Source: Paenibacillus andongensis
Lineage (GTDB): Bacteria; Bacillota; Bacilli; Paenibacillales; NBRC-103111
Direction of reading: 5' to 3'
Assembly: GCF_025369935.1 (NCBI RefSeq)
Contig: NZ_CP104467.1
Coordinates: 1,317,001-1,381,000, forward strand
Length of the DNA stretch: 64,000 bases
Shown here: positions 14,783 through 22,171 of the stretch, piece by piece
Layout: each line of letters opens with the position of its first letter
Position numbering within the stretch: position 1 is the stretch's first letter
Position numbers and translations under genes: made by a program
Notes under the pieces: model-generated
The model's input: only the letters and a program-made list of their open reading frames with translations
The model's database searches: none
Told to the model about the DNA's origin: nothing

Positions 14783-15376
14783 TTATAAGGGATTTGAACC
14801 AGCCTTACTCATTTCGTCGAGCATACGTTTTCGAACGATCATGGGGTCGAGATCGGGAGAGGAGATATGTTTCACATAGTGTGAGGCACTATTTTCTATT
14901 TGGTCATCCATCGCCTTGACAGCACCATAAAATTTATAATGCGGTAGAAAAGTCATGCCAATTTGATTGGCAAATGCTTGAAAGGGTCGGATCAGTTCGC
15001 TGATTGTATAGCCAATCAAGCCACCCGACTGGTAGGACGATTCATCGCCTCCAATCGACATGGCAAGGACTAGTTCTTTCCCCGCAACGGCTTTACCGCC
15101 GGCTCCGAACAGCCAGGATGTCGTAAACACGTCATCGAGCCATTGCTTGAGTAAAGCCGGCATACTGTACCACTGGATTGGAAATTGAAATACAATGCGG
15201 TCATGACTTGCGAGGAGGTCTTGTTCATTCTCCGCGTTGATTTCATAATCGGGGTATGCTTTATATAGTTCTTGAACGGTAATTTGATCGGGATTTCCAC
15301 GCAATTCCGCCAACCATCGTTTATTTACGCGTGACTGTTCGATGTTCGGATGAGCTGCAATGACCAGAATTCTCAT
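14783..15376 (-). CDS. NAD(P)H-dependent oxidoreductase, flavodoxin-like fold (KefF/MdaB type)
   Basis: 197 residues. The N-terminus MRILVIAAHPNIEQSRVN is the phosphate-binding loop. The flavin-contacting FQFPIQWYSMPALLKQWLDD and VFTTSWLFGAGGKAVAGK follow, then LVLAMSIGGDESSY. These match the quinone-reductase / KefF subgroup, which reduces quinones, nitro or azo compounds with FMN or FAD. Cytosolic. The start overlaps the stop of the SRPBCC gene by four bases, so it is translationally coupled. The operon carries a TetR operator and is likely induced by a reactive or aromatic compound. Confidence 0.92.
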   Translation of the reverse strand: MRILVIAAHPNIEQSRVNKRWLAELRGNPDQITVQELYKAYPDYEINAENEQDLLASHDRIVFQFPIQWYSMPALLKQWLDDVFTTSWLFGAGGKAVAGKELVLAMSIGGDESSYQSGGLIGYTISELIRPFQAFANQIGMTFLPHYKFYGAVKAMDDQIENSASHYVKHISSPDLDPMIVRKRMLDEMSKAGSNPL

Positions 15377-15792
15377 AAAATTCCTCCCTTTTTTTCGGCT
15401 TCAATGGTCTCTTTCATAACCTCTGCTGCGCGATTTACACGTGTTTGAATCCCAATGGTGAGATGCTCTGGAAGAAAATCGGTTATCCAGACGAGCTTGG
15501 CGCCACTGTCGCCATGGGGAAAGACTTGGAAGGAAGCATGATGATGCAGCAGTGGCATGCTTCCTTCTTGTACCGCGTAAGCCATTCGACGTTTCCGTTC
15601 ATCGATGGAAACGATGAACTCGCGTACCATGCCGCCATTTGGCAGGATGAGTGTTCTTTCGTGACCGTCCATAAGGGTATTCTCGGTATAGCCGGGAACC
15701 AGACGATGATGGACAGCACCTACGTCGCTCACCGCGTCCCAAACCTGCTCCGGCGAGGCATCAATCAAAATTTCCTTGTAAATTGTTGGCAA
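15373..15792 (-). CDS. SRPBCC-family protein
   Basis: 139 residues starting at TTG with AAGGAGCG eight bases upstream. The opening YKEILIDASPEQVWDAVSDV is the polyketide cyclase/START-like first strand and helix. A central GGMVREFIVSIDERKRRMAY segment and a C-terminal amphipathic helix complete the fold. Binds an unknown hydrophobic ligand in this family. It is the first gene of the two-gene operon behind the TTGACT/TATAAT promoter at 15814-15842. Confidence 0.88.
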   Translation of the reverse strand: MPTIYKEILIDASPEQVWDAVSDVGAVHHRLVPGYTENTLMDGHERTLILPNGGMVREFIVSIDERKRRMAYAVQEGSMPLLHHHASFQVFPHGDSGAKLVWITDFLPEHLTIGIQTRVNRAAEVMKETIEAEKKGGIL

Positions 15793-15813
15793 ATGATCAC
15801 GCTCCTTGTGATC

Positions 15814-15842
15814 ATTATATTTTTGATTGAGAACTCAGTCAA
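15814..15842 (-). promoter_or_regulatory. promoter with overlapping TetR operator
   Basis: On the minus strand, TTGACT (15842-15837) and TATAAT (15819-15814) are 17 bases apart. The 20-bp dyad TTGACTGAGTTCTCAATCAA at 15823-15842, with one mismatched pair, covers the -35 and most of the spacer. It lies between the TetR gene and the SRPBCC/oxidoreductase genes, exactly where a repressor of this operon should bind. Confidence 0.8.
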
Positions 15843-15857
15843 CCATAAATTTTACAT

Positions 15858-16511
15858 TCAAGCGGGCTTGAATAAAGAAATTGCCGATTCGGCGATCTGT
15901 TGGAATTTTTCGCCCATTACACTGTTAATTTCCGTCTCCTTCAAGCCCTGAGTGGCGAGATCTTGAAGCAGCTGATCCAGATAACTCATTCCTTGGGAAA
16001 TAGCTCCCCAATATTGCATGGCTAAAAGATTCGCGTCTCCTTGACGGATGACACCTTGCCCAATTCCTTTGTCAATTGCTTGGGCCATTGGCTTGATAAA
16101 GCTCTTCATCCATTCAAAGGGCGATAATTCTCCGGGCTCATATAGATGATGCAGATCCAGGCTGATTCGCATATAAAAACGCTGGGTCTGTGGATCCTTG
16201 ATCACACGCTCACAGATGAGCATGGCATAGTTTTTGAATTGCTCGAGCACCGGCGAATCCTGTTCAAAATACACGGTAGTGTACTGAAGGGACTGGTCCA
16301 TCATGTTTTCGTAAAGCTCCCGAAAAAGCATTTTTTTATTTTTGAAGTAGTAATATACCAGACCATGTGCAAGACCCGCCTGATCTGCTACATCGCTCAA
16401 TGTCGTAGCCGAATAGCCCTTTGCCACATAGACGTGAACGGCCGCCTGTAAAATCTCTTGCTTACGTTGCTCACGAATGAACTCATTCTGTTTCTTTGTA
16501 CGGGGAGACAT
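15858..16511 (-). CDS. TetR/AcrR-family transcriptional regulator
   Basis: 217 residues. The N-terminal HTH is AAVHVYVAKGYSATTLSDVA then DQAGLAHGLVYYYFKNKKML, with the canonical YYYF turn near residue 53. The large C-terminal ligand domain spans residues 75-217. It lies upstream of the SRPBCC/oxidoreductase pair on the same strand but is separated by their own promoter and operator, so it likely represses them and senses the compound the reductase handles. AAGGTG precedes the ATG. Confidence 0.93.
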   Translation of the reverse strand: MSPRTKKQNEFIREQRKQEILQAAVHVYVAKGYSATTLSDVADQAGLAHGLVYYYFKNKKMLFRELYENMMDQSLQYTTVYFEQDSPVLEQFKNYAMLICERVIKDPQTQRFYMRISLDLHHLYEPGELSPFEWMKSFIKPMAQAIDKGIGQGVIRQGDANLLAMQYWGAISQGMSYLDQLLQDLATQGLKETEINSVMGEKFQQIAESAISLFKPA

Positions 16512-16591
16512 GTTATCACACCTTGTTATGATTTTTAATTAACAGTATACGTTATAGCGGTTAAGATGGAAAACGATTAAAGGAGTGACTT

Positions 16592-16643
16592 CCATTATCC
16601 CAAGCCAAACACATCTGCAGTTGAATAAAACGTGGGATAATGG
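16592..16643. other. long-range inverted repeat, 11-bp perfect arms
   Basis: CCATTATCCCA at 16592-16602 and TGGGATAATGG at 16633-16643 enclose 30 bases. It lies in the gap between TetR and the membrane-protein pair. No T run follows. It may be an operator pair or an RNA hairpin in the leader of the next operon. Confidence 0.4.
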
Positions 16644-16719
16644 TGAGAATGAGAAGAATTCGCCATACTATGATTTGAACTGAATCCTTCATGTTTTTAA
16701 GAAATGAGGTTTGCTAAAG

Positions 16720-17202
16720 TTGGTTGGACTAATTATTTTAATAATCATAACAGGGATAATTATTTCATCGTATTTTACAATCCCCGCCAAACTCCGGAAG
16801 AAAGAGGGCGCTTTTTTGTTTATGATCATCCTTAACATCATCATTGATGGTACTTGGATCATGGCGGAAGATATGAAGTTGATCGTGGTATCTCACAAGA
16901 TTCCTGAATATCTGACATTTTTGTTATATCGTAGTGTTACAGTTCCCTTTGAAATATTAGTTTTTCTCAGTTTGCTCCTTTCTTTCCGATCGTCTTTTAG
17001 TAAAGTATTAGTAAGCTCGGGACATGTAATATCGCTCCTTTTGCTTGAATCGTTACTTGCTCATTATAAAATCATTACATATGTCAATTGGTATTTAAGT
17101 TACTCGGCGATTTGTTATCTTATTTTATTGGTTATTGCATACGTGTCGCTTGCTTGGTATCGCCATACTTTTGGACAAGAACAAATATGGGGTTCTCAAT
17201 GA
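16720..17202 (+). CDS. multi-helix membrane protein, first gene of a coupled pair (CBO0543-like)
   Basis: About 160 residues with five predicted membrane helices and few polar loops. The TTG at 16720 lies nine bases after GAGGT; the TTG at 16711 is too close. Its last codons overlap the next start (ATGA), so both products are likely made in fixed ratio. The gene at 51236-51712 has the same size, topology and coupling to a homologue of the next gene. I link it only loosely to the CBO0543 group of uncharacterised Firmicute membrane proteins. No catalytic motif is visible. Confidence 0.75.
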   Translation: MVGLIILIIITGIIISSYFTIPAKLRKKEGAFLFMIILNIIIDGTWIMAEDMKLIVVSHKIPEYLTFLLYRSVTVPFEILVFLSLLLSFRSSFSKVLVSSGHVISLLLLESLLAHYKIITYVNWYLSYSAICYLILLVIAYVSLAWYRHTFGQEQIWGSQ

Positions 17203-17714
17203 ATCTGACTCCATACGAACATTTTGATATGAATGAGTGGTTTGTTACCATTGCTATAATTTGTACATATACGATCTCGTACTTTTTGCCGAGGAAATTA
17301 AAAGCAGAAAGTACTTTTCTGCTTTTTTTGTGGGGGTTCTCTGTAGCGAAGTTTTGGGATTTTACGCTCGGAGGAGGGGTATTTGACTTTTATGATGTAA
17401 ACGATTCGCCATACTATGACGTGTTTGACTTTGTTTCATACTTTCTTTACTCTCCATTTTCCTATTTCTTTATTTATTTTTATGAAGTGTTTGGGATTTA
17501 TGCGAAAGCGAAAAGCGTCGTAGTATATATAGTCGTTTGGTCTGTAATAGCTATAGGAGTCGAGTGGATTTCTGTTTTATTTAAAATGATCACATACAAG
17601 AATGGATATTCATTGCCTTTTTCAATCCCAATTTATTTAATTACTTTCAGTATAACTATTCTTTTTTACCGGCGTATTAATTTGGATAGTGTTAGGCAGA
17701 TCAGTAAAAAATAA
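17199..17714 (+). CDS. multi-helix membrane protein, second gene of a coupled pair (CBO0543-like)
   Basis: 171 residues, about five helices. Conserved with the protein at 50730-51236: an N-terminal NEWFV, a PRK/PRR basic turn after helix one, FDFYDVNDSPYYDVFDFVSY (FDLYDLGDQ..FELFDLFSY in the other), SYFFIYFYE, GVEWI, and YKNGYSLPFSIPIYL. The acidic FDxYD and the EW and YKNGY blocks are unusual for a small membrane protein and may form a functional site. Starts within the upstream stop (ATGA). Function unknown. Confidence 0.78.
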   Translation: MNLTPYEHFDMNEWFVTIAIICTYTISYFLPRKLKAESTFLLFLWGFSVAKFWDFTLGGGVFDFYDVNDSPYYDVFDFVSYFLYSPFSYFFIYFYEVFGIYAKAKSVVVYIVVWSVIAIGVEWISVLFKMITYKNGYSLPFSIPIYLITFSITILFYRRINLDSVRQISKK

Positions 17715-17846
17715 GAAAATTCAGTCATGCCCCTGTTTTTTATTGAAGTATCAATTTAATCATCTAAAAGCCAAGGCATGCATTTTTATTCATTTTCTAA
17801 GGTAAACTAAGCATTGTTCGCTCAAAAAAATGTGGAGGTGTTCGTA

Positions 17847-17981
17847 ATGCGTCAAGCAAAAAAATCAATGATCGTTGCATCAACTGCAGCCGCGGCAGCA
17901 GTCATGGGATCGGTTATTTTTGGCGTTTACAGGGCAAGAAACAGCAACATTATTGAGCGGATAAAAAACAGAATGACCTAA
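17847..17981 (+). CDS. small single-span membrane protein, 44 residues
   Basis: GGAGG at 17834-17838 is eight bases before the ATG. The product starts MRQAKKSMIVASTAAAAAVM, has an Ala/Val/Gly-rich helix, and ends with a basic tail (RARNSNIIERIKNRMT). This is a typical stand-alone small membrane protein of spore formers. No function known. The gap after it carries a dispersed GC-rich repeat. Confidence 0.65.
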   Translation: MRQAKKSMIVASTAAAAAVMGSVIFGVYRARNSNIIERIKNRMT

Positions 17982-18123
17982 GGAAAGGGGGGGGGAACCG
18001 CCTCCTTCCTACCATGCACTGATTTAAGCGAAGCGTCATCGGGGAGATCCGGTGGCGTTCTTTTTGTTGTATAGGAAATTATGCGAGATGCCGATTTGTA
18101 GATAAGTGATGTAAAATTACGAA

Positions 18124-18245
18124 GTCGATTTTCGGCTTCTCAGACTCTGTAGGCGGGTTTCGGCTCGCAGAGCTCTCGCTGTAAGCGCGTTTATCGCGCT
18201 TATTTGTTGGGACGCTCCTGAATAAGCGCCTTTTTCGAGCTTATT
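18124..18245. repeat. GTCGATTTTCGGC repeat, copy 1
   Basis: GTCGATTTTCGGCTTCTCAG at 18124 continues through CTCTGT, a TTCGGCTCGC hairpin, AGAGCTCTC, and AAGCGCG-TTTAT-CGCGCTT. The same order recurs at 22172-22250. Further GCGC(C)TTATT pieces run to 18245. It fills most of the 305-base gap between 17981 and the HxlR gene. No coding signal there. Confidence 0.65.
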
Positions 18246-18276
18246 GTTTCAAAGTCCCGAAAGAAAAGTAGAAAAA

Positions 18277-18303
18277 AGAACCAGCATTAAGATGCTGGTT
18301 CTT
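18277..18303 (-). terminator. terminator overlapping the HxlR gene end
   Basis: AAGAACCAGCAT and ATGCTGGTTCTT form a perfect 12-bp stem with a TTAA-type loop, and the minus strand continues into TTTTTTC. The stop codon (18287-18289) is within the stem and loop. Confidence 0.85.
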
Positions 18304-18619
18304 CATGTTTTCGCTCATTATGATTTTCTCCCCAAGCACACATCACTTCTGTTACAGGGATCAATGTTCTGCCATATTCACTAAGTGAATATTCTACTTT
18401 GGGAGGGACGGTGGGGTATACCGTTCTTTCGATCACGCCTTCTTGTTCCAAGTCACGAAGATGCTGTGTAAGCATTTTTTGGGAGACATCAGGTATTAGC
18501 TTCTCCAGATCGTTATACCGCTTGGTTGATTCTATCAAATGCCATAAAATCATCGGCTTCCATTTCCCGCCTAAAACATGAATGACGGTCTCGATTGGAC
18601 ATTCGCGCTGATGAATCAT
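18287..18619 (-). CDS. HxlR-family transcriptional regulator
   Basis: 110 residues with the MarR-like winged HTH of HxlR. The N-terminal cysteine is in RECPIETVIHVLGGKWKPMI, then LWHLIESTKRYNDLEKLIP, SQKMLTQHLRDLEQEGVIER and PPKVEYSLSEYG. The single N-terminal Cys (residue 7) is where many HxlR proteins sense electrophiles or oxidants. Divergent from a DUF4267 membrane protein; the gap contains the dyad CTTACTTTAAGTAAG. A second HxlR is at 56401. Confidence 0.93.
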   Translation of the reverse strand: MIHQRECPIETVIHVLGGKWKPMILWHLIESTKRYNDLEKLIPDVSQKMLTQHLRDLEQEGVIERTVYPTVPPKVEYSLSEYGRTLIPVTEVMCAWGENHNERKHEEPAS

Positions 18620-18633
18620 TGATAAATCACTCC

Positions 18634-18648
18634 CTTACTTTAAGTAAG
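18634..18648. promoter_or_regulatory. probable HxlR operator
   Basis: CTTACTTTAAGTAAG is a perfect 15-base palindrome between the HxlR start and the DUF4267 gene. A half copy, CATACTTTAAAG, lies at about 18652. It probably controls both divergent genes. Confidence 0.65.
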
Positions 18649-18736
18649 TGCCATACTTTAAAGTGCGTTCTTAACAGAATCTTATTACCGATATACAATA
18701 AAGTCAATCAAATAAATGGAAAAAGGAGCCAGACAA

Positions 18737-19150
18737 ATGAGTAAATCTTATTGGGGACCAAAGTCAGTAACATTTTGGTTAGTGGGTGTTGTTACGCTGT
18801 TGATGTTGTATTTAGGAGTGAGCGGTTTTATCCAGCCAGAAGCTGCGATTCGAGGTTTTGGTATACCACTGCATGACACCGCTGATAGATATCTTGTGAA
18901 TATCAAAGCAGATCGTGACCTGTTTATTGGAATCTTCCTACTAGTCTTGATGGTACTTCGTATGAGAAAAGCATTACTAGCTCTTATGTTAACTTCTATT
19001 TTAATGCCAATCGTAGATGCCATATTGGTAGTAACGAATGCAGTAGATAAAACACCTTCTTGGATTCATCTTGTTACTGCGGTATATGGACTTGTTGTAG
19101 GTTGGATGTTGTATCGAGAAGAACAGCGAGCTAAAACAGCGAATAACTAG
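18737..19150 (+). CDS. DUF4267 membrane protein
   Basis: 137 residues with four hydrophobic helices. The ATG at 18737 is nine bases after AAAGGAG; an upstream in-frame ATG at 18716 precedes that site and is not used. Motifs: YLGVSGFIQPEAAIRGFGIP, then YLVNIKADRDLFIGIFLL with its conserved Lys-Ala-x-Arg-Asp, and a final WMLYREEQ. DUF4267 proteins are uncharacterised inner-membrane proteins commonly beside HxlR or TetR regulators. Divergent from the HxlR gene at 18287. Confidence 0.85.
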   Translation: MSKSYWGPKSVTFWLVGVVTLLMLYLGVSGFIQPEAAIRGFGIPLHDTADRYLVNIKADRDLFIGIFLLVLMVLRMRKALLALMLTSILMPIVDAILVVTNAVDKTPSWIHLVTAVYGLVVGWMLYREEQRAKTANN

Positions 19151-19196
19151 AACAGTATCATCATAAGCAGGGTATCTAAATTAAGGGGGGCATTAC

Positions 19197-19643
19197 ATGT
19201 ATATTTACCTGCTGTTCATCCATATCATCGCCGCCATAACAGCCATGGCCGCCGTCATCTGCTATCCCTTGATCATGAGCAGCGCCCGGACAGTGGGTCA
19301 AGCCAAGTTCGCGCTTGCGCTGCTGCAAAAGACGGCGATCCTGCCGAAATTCGGAGGCACACTGCTGCTTCTTACAGGTGTTGCGCTTGGCTTCCTGGAA
19401 ACCTCTTTGTTCCGAGAAATGTGGTATGTGGTCTCGATTGCATTCTTCTTTGTCATTCTGATTATCTTTGCTAGCCTGCTTCCCGCTGGCATCAAGCAGC
19501 AGCTTACGCTGCTGCAGCAGACGCAAGGGGATGAGCTGCCTGACGCGTACCGACTGAGCCGCAGACGCTCCGCCTGGTTGGAAGGGATCGCGAATCTTGT
19601 TGCTTTCATCTCGATTCTTCTGATGGTGTTCAAACCGTTCTAA
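19197..19643 (+). CDS. DUF2269-family membrane protein
   Basis: 148 residues with four helices. The first helix carries the conserved His in LLFIHIIAAITAMAAVICYP. TGVALGFLETSLFREMWYVV and a C-terminal RRSAWLEGIANLVAFISI follow, matching DUF2269. Function unknown; relatives resemble small quinone- or heme-associated membrane proteins, but no evidence is seen here. Preceded by AAGGGGGGC. Its GC content is higher than the adjacent DUF4267 gene, so the two may have separate histories. Confidence 0.8.
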   Translation: MYIYLLFIHIIAAITAMAAVICYPLIMSSARTVGQAKFALALLQKTAILPKFGGTLLLLTGVALGFLETSLFREMWYVVSIAFFFVILIIFASLLPAGIKQQLTLLQQTQGDELPDAYRLSRRRSAWLEGIANLVAFISILLMVFKPF

Positions 19644-19676
19644 CGGAACGAGAACACTCATCAATTTGAAACGAAA

Positions 19677-19713
19677 ACAAGGAGCAGTTACCTCGGTAGC
19701 TGCTCCTTGTTAT
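19677..19713 (+). terminator. intrinsic terminator
   Basis: ACAAGGAGCAG and CTGCTCCTTGT make an 11-bp stem with a 12-base loop containing a second small pairing. Ends the DUF2269 gene. Confidence 0.75.
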
Positions 19714-19879
19714 AGGTCTACCAATTTTATTTTCTCTACACATTCTTAAGGCTTGAAGGGAATCGCTGCTTTGTATTCCGATGGACTGCTCATCGAAGTC
19801 GAACGGGCAGATTGGCTCAATGAAAACAGTCCGCTCATCCTTTGTTTGAGAGTGGTCGTTATCGTGTCTTTTTTTGCTG

Positions 19880-19935
19880 TTGACAAATGGATAGAAATAC
19901 CTTATTCTTTGGTTGAATGGTTGATTCAATCAACC
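19880..19935 (+). promoter_or_regulatory. promoter and palindromic operator of the SDR reductase
   Basis: TTGACA at 19880-19885 and TATTCT at 19903-19908 are 17 bases apart. The 17-base perfect palindrome GGTTGATTCAATCAACC at 19919-19935 covers the expected start of transcription. The decayed TetR gene directly downstream of the reductase is the natural candidate for its lost repressor. Confidence 0.75.
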
Positions 19936-19960
19936 AACATTGATCGAGGAGTGATTACTC

Positions 19961-21010
19961 ATGATAAAGGGTCCAATTATGCAAAAGGGTGATTTATGTT
20001 TAGTAACGGGGATAACTGGTTATTTGGCTTCTTGGATTGGAAAATATTTGATTGAAGAGGGATTTCAAGTTAGAGGAACTGTTCGGAAGCTCAGCAACGT
20101 TAATCAAATGGAAAAAATGACTGAACTCCTTCCGGGAGTGGAGTTAGTTGAGGCGAATTTACTGAGTGAGGAGGGTTGGAAAGAGGCTGCAGAGGGGTGT
20201 AAGTGGGTTTTCCACGTAGCTAGTCCACAATTTAACGTCAAAGCTGATTTGGTAGAAACTGCAACCAAGGGAACTAAGCATGTCATGCATGCCGCTTTTC
20301 AGTCGGGAACTGTGCGAAAAATAGTCATCACAAGCTCAGAGGCTGCTATGGTTTTCGGGCATCAGGCTTCAAAGCTTACTTTTAGTGAAGACGACTGGAC
20401 AAATCCTGATGGAATATCCGATTATTATCGCAGTAAGACCCTTGCGGAGAAGTTGGCATGGGATCTAGTTAAAGACCAGACACGAAATCCAAGGGGAGTA
20501 GAGCTCGCTAGTATTAATCCTTGTATCATTTTTGGACCTTCTCTTCTTCCTGGTGTACGATTCAGTGTTGAAAATGTTAAGAATATAGCAGAAGGAAAGA
20601 TGCCTATGCTGCCGGATATGGTTTTGCATTTCGTGGATGTACGTGACTGCGCCCGTATGCATATCGCCATAATGAAAGATCCCAACACGAATGGAAATCG
20701 CCACCTTTCTTTTAGTGCGAAGGGAAGTTTTTTGGATATTGCTTCAGCCATTCACGATAATTATTCGGATTTAGGATTTGCGCCTCCCAAGAAAATTATG
20801 CCGAAGTTTTTCATGTGGCCTCTAAAGTTTTTTAATAAAGAAGTTGCCTCCGTATATCCTCGGATAGGGAAGGATACAACTTATATATCCAAATATCCTA
20901 ATGTTTATCCATACCAATATACCGACTTTTCCGATATTATACGTGATACAATGGATTATCTCCTTGACAACAAGTTAGTAAAGCCTAAAAGTGGTAATAA
21001 TCGGGCTTAA
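19961..21010 (+). CDS. extended-SDR NAD(P)-dependent reductase (dihydroflavonol-reductase-like)
   Basis: 349 residues. The Rossmann motif TGITGYLASWIGKYL lies at residues about 16-30. Motifs KIVITSSEAAM and YYRSKTLAEK (the Tyr-x3-Lys catalytic pair) follow, then SINPCIIFGPSL and the substrate-binding half. It matches the aldehyde/dihydroflavonol-4-reductase branch of extended SDRs, which reduce aldehydes or ketones with NADPH. Cytosolic. Start chosen at 19961 after GAGGAG; a second ATG at 19979 is possible. Controlled by the palindrome at 19919, probably once through the TetR remnant that follows. Confidence 0.9.
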   Translation: MIKGPIMQKGDLCLVTGITGYLASWIGKYLIEEGFQVRGTVRKLSNVNQMEKMTELLPGVELVEANLLSEEGWKEAAEGCKWVFHVASPQFNVKADLVETATKGTKHVMHAAFQSGTVRKIVITSSEAAMVFGHQASKLTFSEDDWTNPDGISDYYRSKTLAEKLAWDLVKDQTRNPRGVELASINPCIIFGPSLLPGVRFSVENVKNIAEGKMPMLPDMVLHFVDVRDCARMHIAIMKDPNTNGNRHLSFSAKGSFLDIASAIHDNYSDLGFAPPKKIMPKFFMWPLKFFNKEVASVYPRIGKDTTYISKYPNVYPYQYTDFSDIIRDTMDYLLDNKLVKPKSGNNRA

Positions 21011-21041
21011 GACAAGATTTAATGGAGTGTGACTCAAATCG

Positions 21042-21334
21042 AAAGATGAACTTTTCATTACACTTATTGAACAAGCACTTCATGAATTAAAAAATGAGAT
21101 GCAAAATGTTTATAGACTGCCTGGCAGCCCACTTGAAAAGAATCGTTATTTATAGAAGGGCAGGAATTAGGTGAATTAGCATCAGGCGATCCCCGGAAAT
21201 TAATTTCCTGCTTTTTTACGGTTCTTTCCGCTCTGATGACATTGAACATTACTGAAGATGGTGCTTATCCAATGCCGGAAGCCGATCTTTTATTACGTAT
21301 AGTAACAGTCGTCCTTAATCGTAGAATACTATAA
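21042..21334 (+). pseudogene. decayed TetR-family regulator (C-terminal part)
   Basis: Two frames carry pieces of one TetR ligand domain. First DELFITLIEQALHELKNEMQ..YRLPGSPLEKNRYL ends at TAG. Then, in another frame, GELASGDPRKLISCFFTVLS.ALMTLNITEDGAYPMPEADLL..VLNRRIL runs to a TAA at 21332-21334. The N-terminal HTH is absent. It sits directly behind the reductase whose promoter has a TetR-like palindrome, so the repressor seems to have been lost. Confidence 0.65.
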
Positions 21335-21336
21335 TA

Positions 21337-21369
21337 TTGACAAAGTAGATTGAGAAAGATATGATATCT
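21337..21369 (+). promoter_or_regulatory. promoter of the stand-alone rpmF with a dyad over the -10
   Basis: TTGACA (21337-21342), a 17-base spacer and TATGAT (21360-21365). The 13-base palindrome AGATATGATATCT (21357-21369) covers the -10, a placement suited to repression. Confidence 0.65.
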
Positions 21370-21407
21370 CTTGTTGATTTATGAAAGTAACAGGAGGTGT
21401 TTTGAAT

Positions 21408-21584
21408 ATGGCTGTTCCTCAAAGGAGAACGTCCAAAACACGTCGCGATAAGCGCCGTACTCACTTTAAACTGGCTGTGCCAGGAATGGTGAAGTGTGAA
21501 CAATGTGCAGAATTAAAAATGGCACATCATGTTTGCAAAAACTGCGGTTCATATAAAGGTAGAGAGATCGTAAAAGCTCAATAA
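21408..21584 (+). CDS. rpmF: 50S ribosomal protein L32 (bL32), zinc-ribbon form
   Basis: 58 residues. [20 protein letters not shown] is the standard bL32 start, followed by [18 protein letters not shown], which keeps all four zinc-binding cysteines (C+ form). The ATG at 21408 is eight bases after AGGAGGTG; an in-frame ATG at 21381 lies upstream of that site. It lacks the usual neighbours (yceD upstream, fapR/plsX downstream), so it is either a relocated gene or a second L32 copy. Ends at a good terminator. Confidence 0.95.
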   Translation: MAVPQRRTSKTRRDKRRTHFKLAVPGMVKCEQCAELKMAHHVCKNCGSYKGREIVKAQ

Positions 21585-21603
21585 TAATATGAATTGCATC
21601 CTT

Positions 21604-21638
21604 AAATGACACTCTAAACAATTAGAGTGTCATTTTTG
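21604..21638 (+). terminator. intrinsic terminator of rpmF
   Basis: AAATGACACTCTAA and TTAGAGTGTCATTTTT pair over 14 bases with a four-base loop and a U tail. Confidence 0.88.
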
Positions 21639-21741
21639 TATGATGAAGAGGCAAGAAGTGAAGCGGATATGGCGGATAATTGGGGTTTATTTTGGGTTTG
21701 AGCGAGATTTTACGAGAAGAAGTGATTGTGTTTGTGATAAA

Positions 21742-21925
21742 CCTGCAATTGTACATGCTTTTTATCTTTGAATAGCTCCTATTCGTACATTCCTGCAAAC
21801 GTGCAGGCTTTTACGGTCTTTTTTAAATTCAGGATGGAAAAGCTAAAAATTCCTGCATAATAGAAGGCATTTCCTCTATTCAAACGATTTTAGCAAAAAT
21901 TTCTGCACTTTCGCAGTTATTGTGG
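21742..21925. repeat. degenerate tandem CCTGCA repeats
   Basis: Four related hairpin-like units start at 21742 (CCTGCAATTGTACATGCTTTT), 21792 (CCTGCAAACGTGCAGGCTTTT), 21852 (CCTGCATAATAGAAGGCATTT) and 21902 (TCTGCACTTTCGCAGTTATT). They are spaced 50, 60 and 50 bases. Each tries to pair its CCTGCA with a downstream TGCAGG-like string. No coding signal is present. Confidence 0.5.
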
Positions 21926-21992
21926 GTCGTTTCAACAGCGATTGGAACCCACACCCCTCCCTATGCACTTAAGAATGGGTTTACACCAAGGA

Positions 21993-22018
21993 CCTGAGGC
22001 AGAGCCTGAGGTTTTTTC
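21993..22018 (+). terminator. orphan terminator-like hairpin
   Basis: CCTGAGGC-AGA-GCCTGAGG followed by TTTTTT. The nearest upstream plus-strand gene is rpmF, which already has its own terminator. It may end an unrecognised small transcript from the repeat region 21640-21990. Confidence 0.5.
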
Positions 22019-22171
22019 TTATTAGAATTTATATGTTTTGGGTTTGGGGCAAGCGAAGCTTATCCCTTATTTATTCGTGTGCTCCGGATTAAGCACGTTT
22101 GCTTAAGGGCACCCGGTTAGCGCGTTTTCAGCGCTTATTCTGCACGGTCGCTCAGGATGGTCTGCTGAGAG

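Noticed and set aside
21742-21925. CRISPR-like array
   Set aside because: Only four degenerate units of unequal spacing, no constant repeat or cas genes; treated as degenerate tandem repeats.
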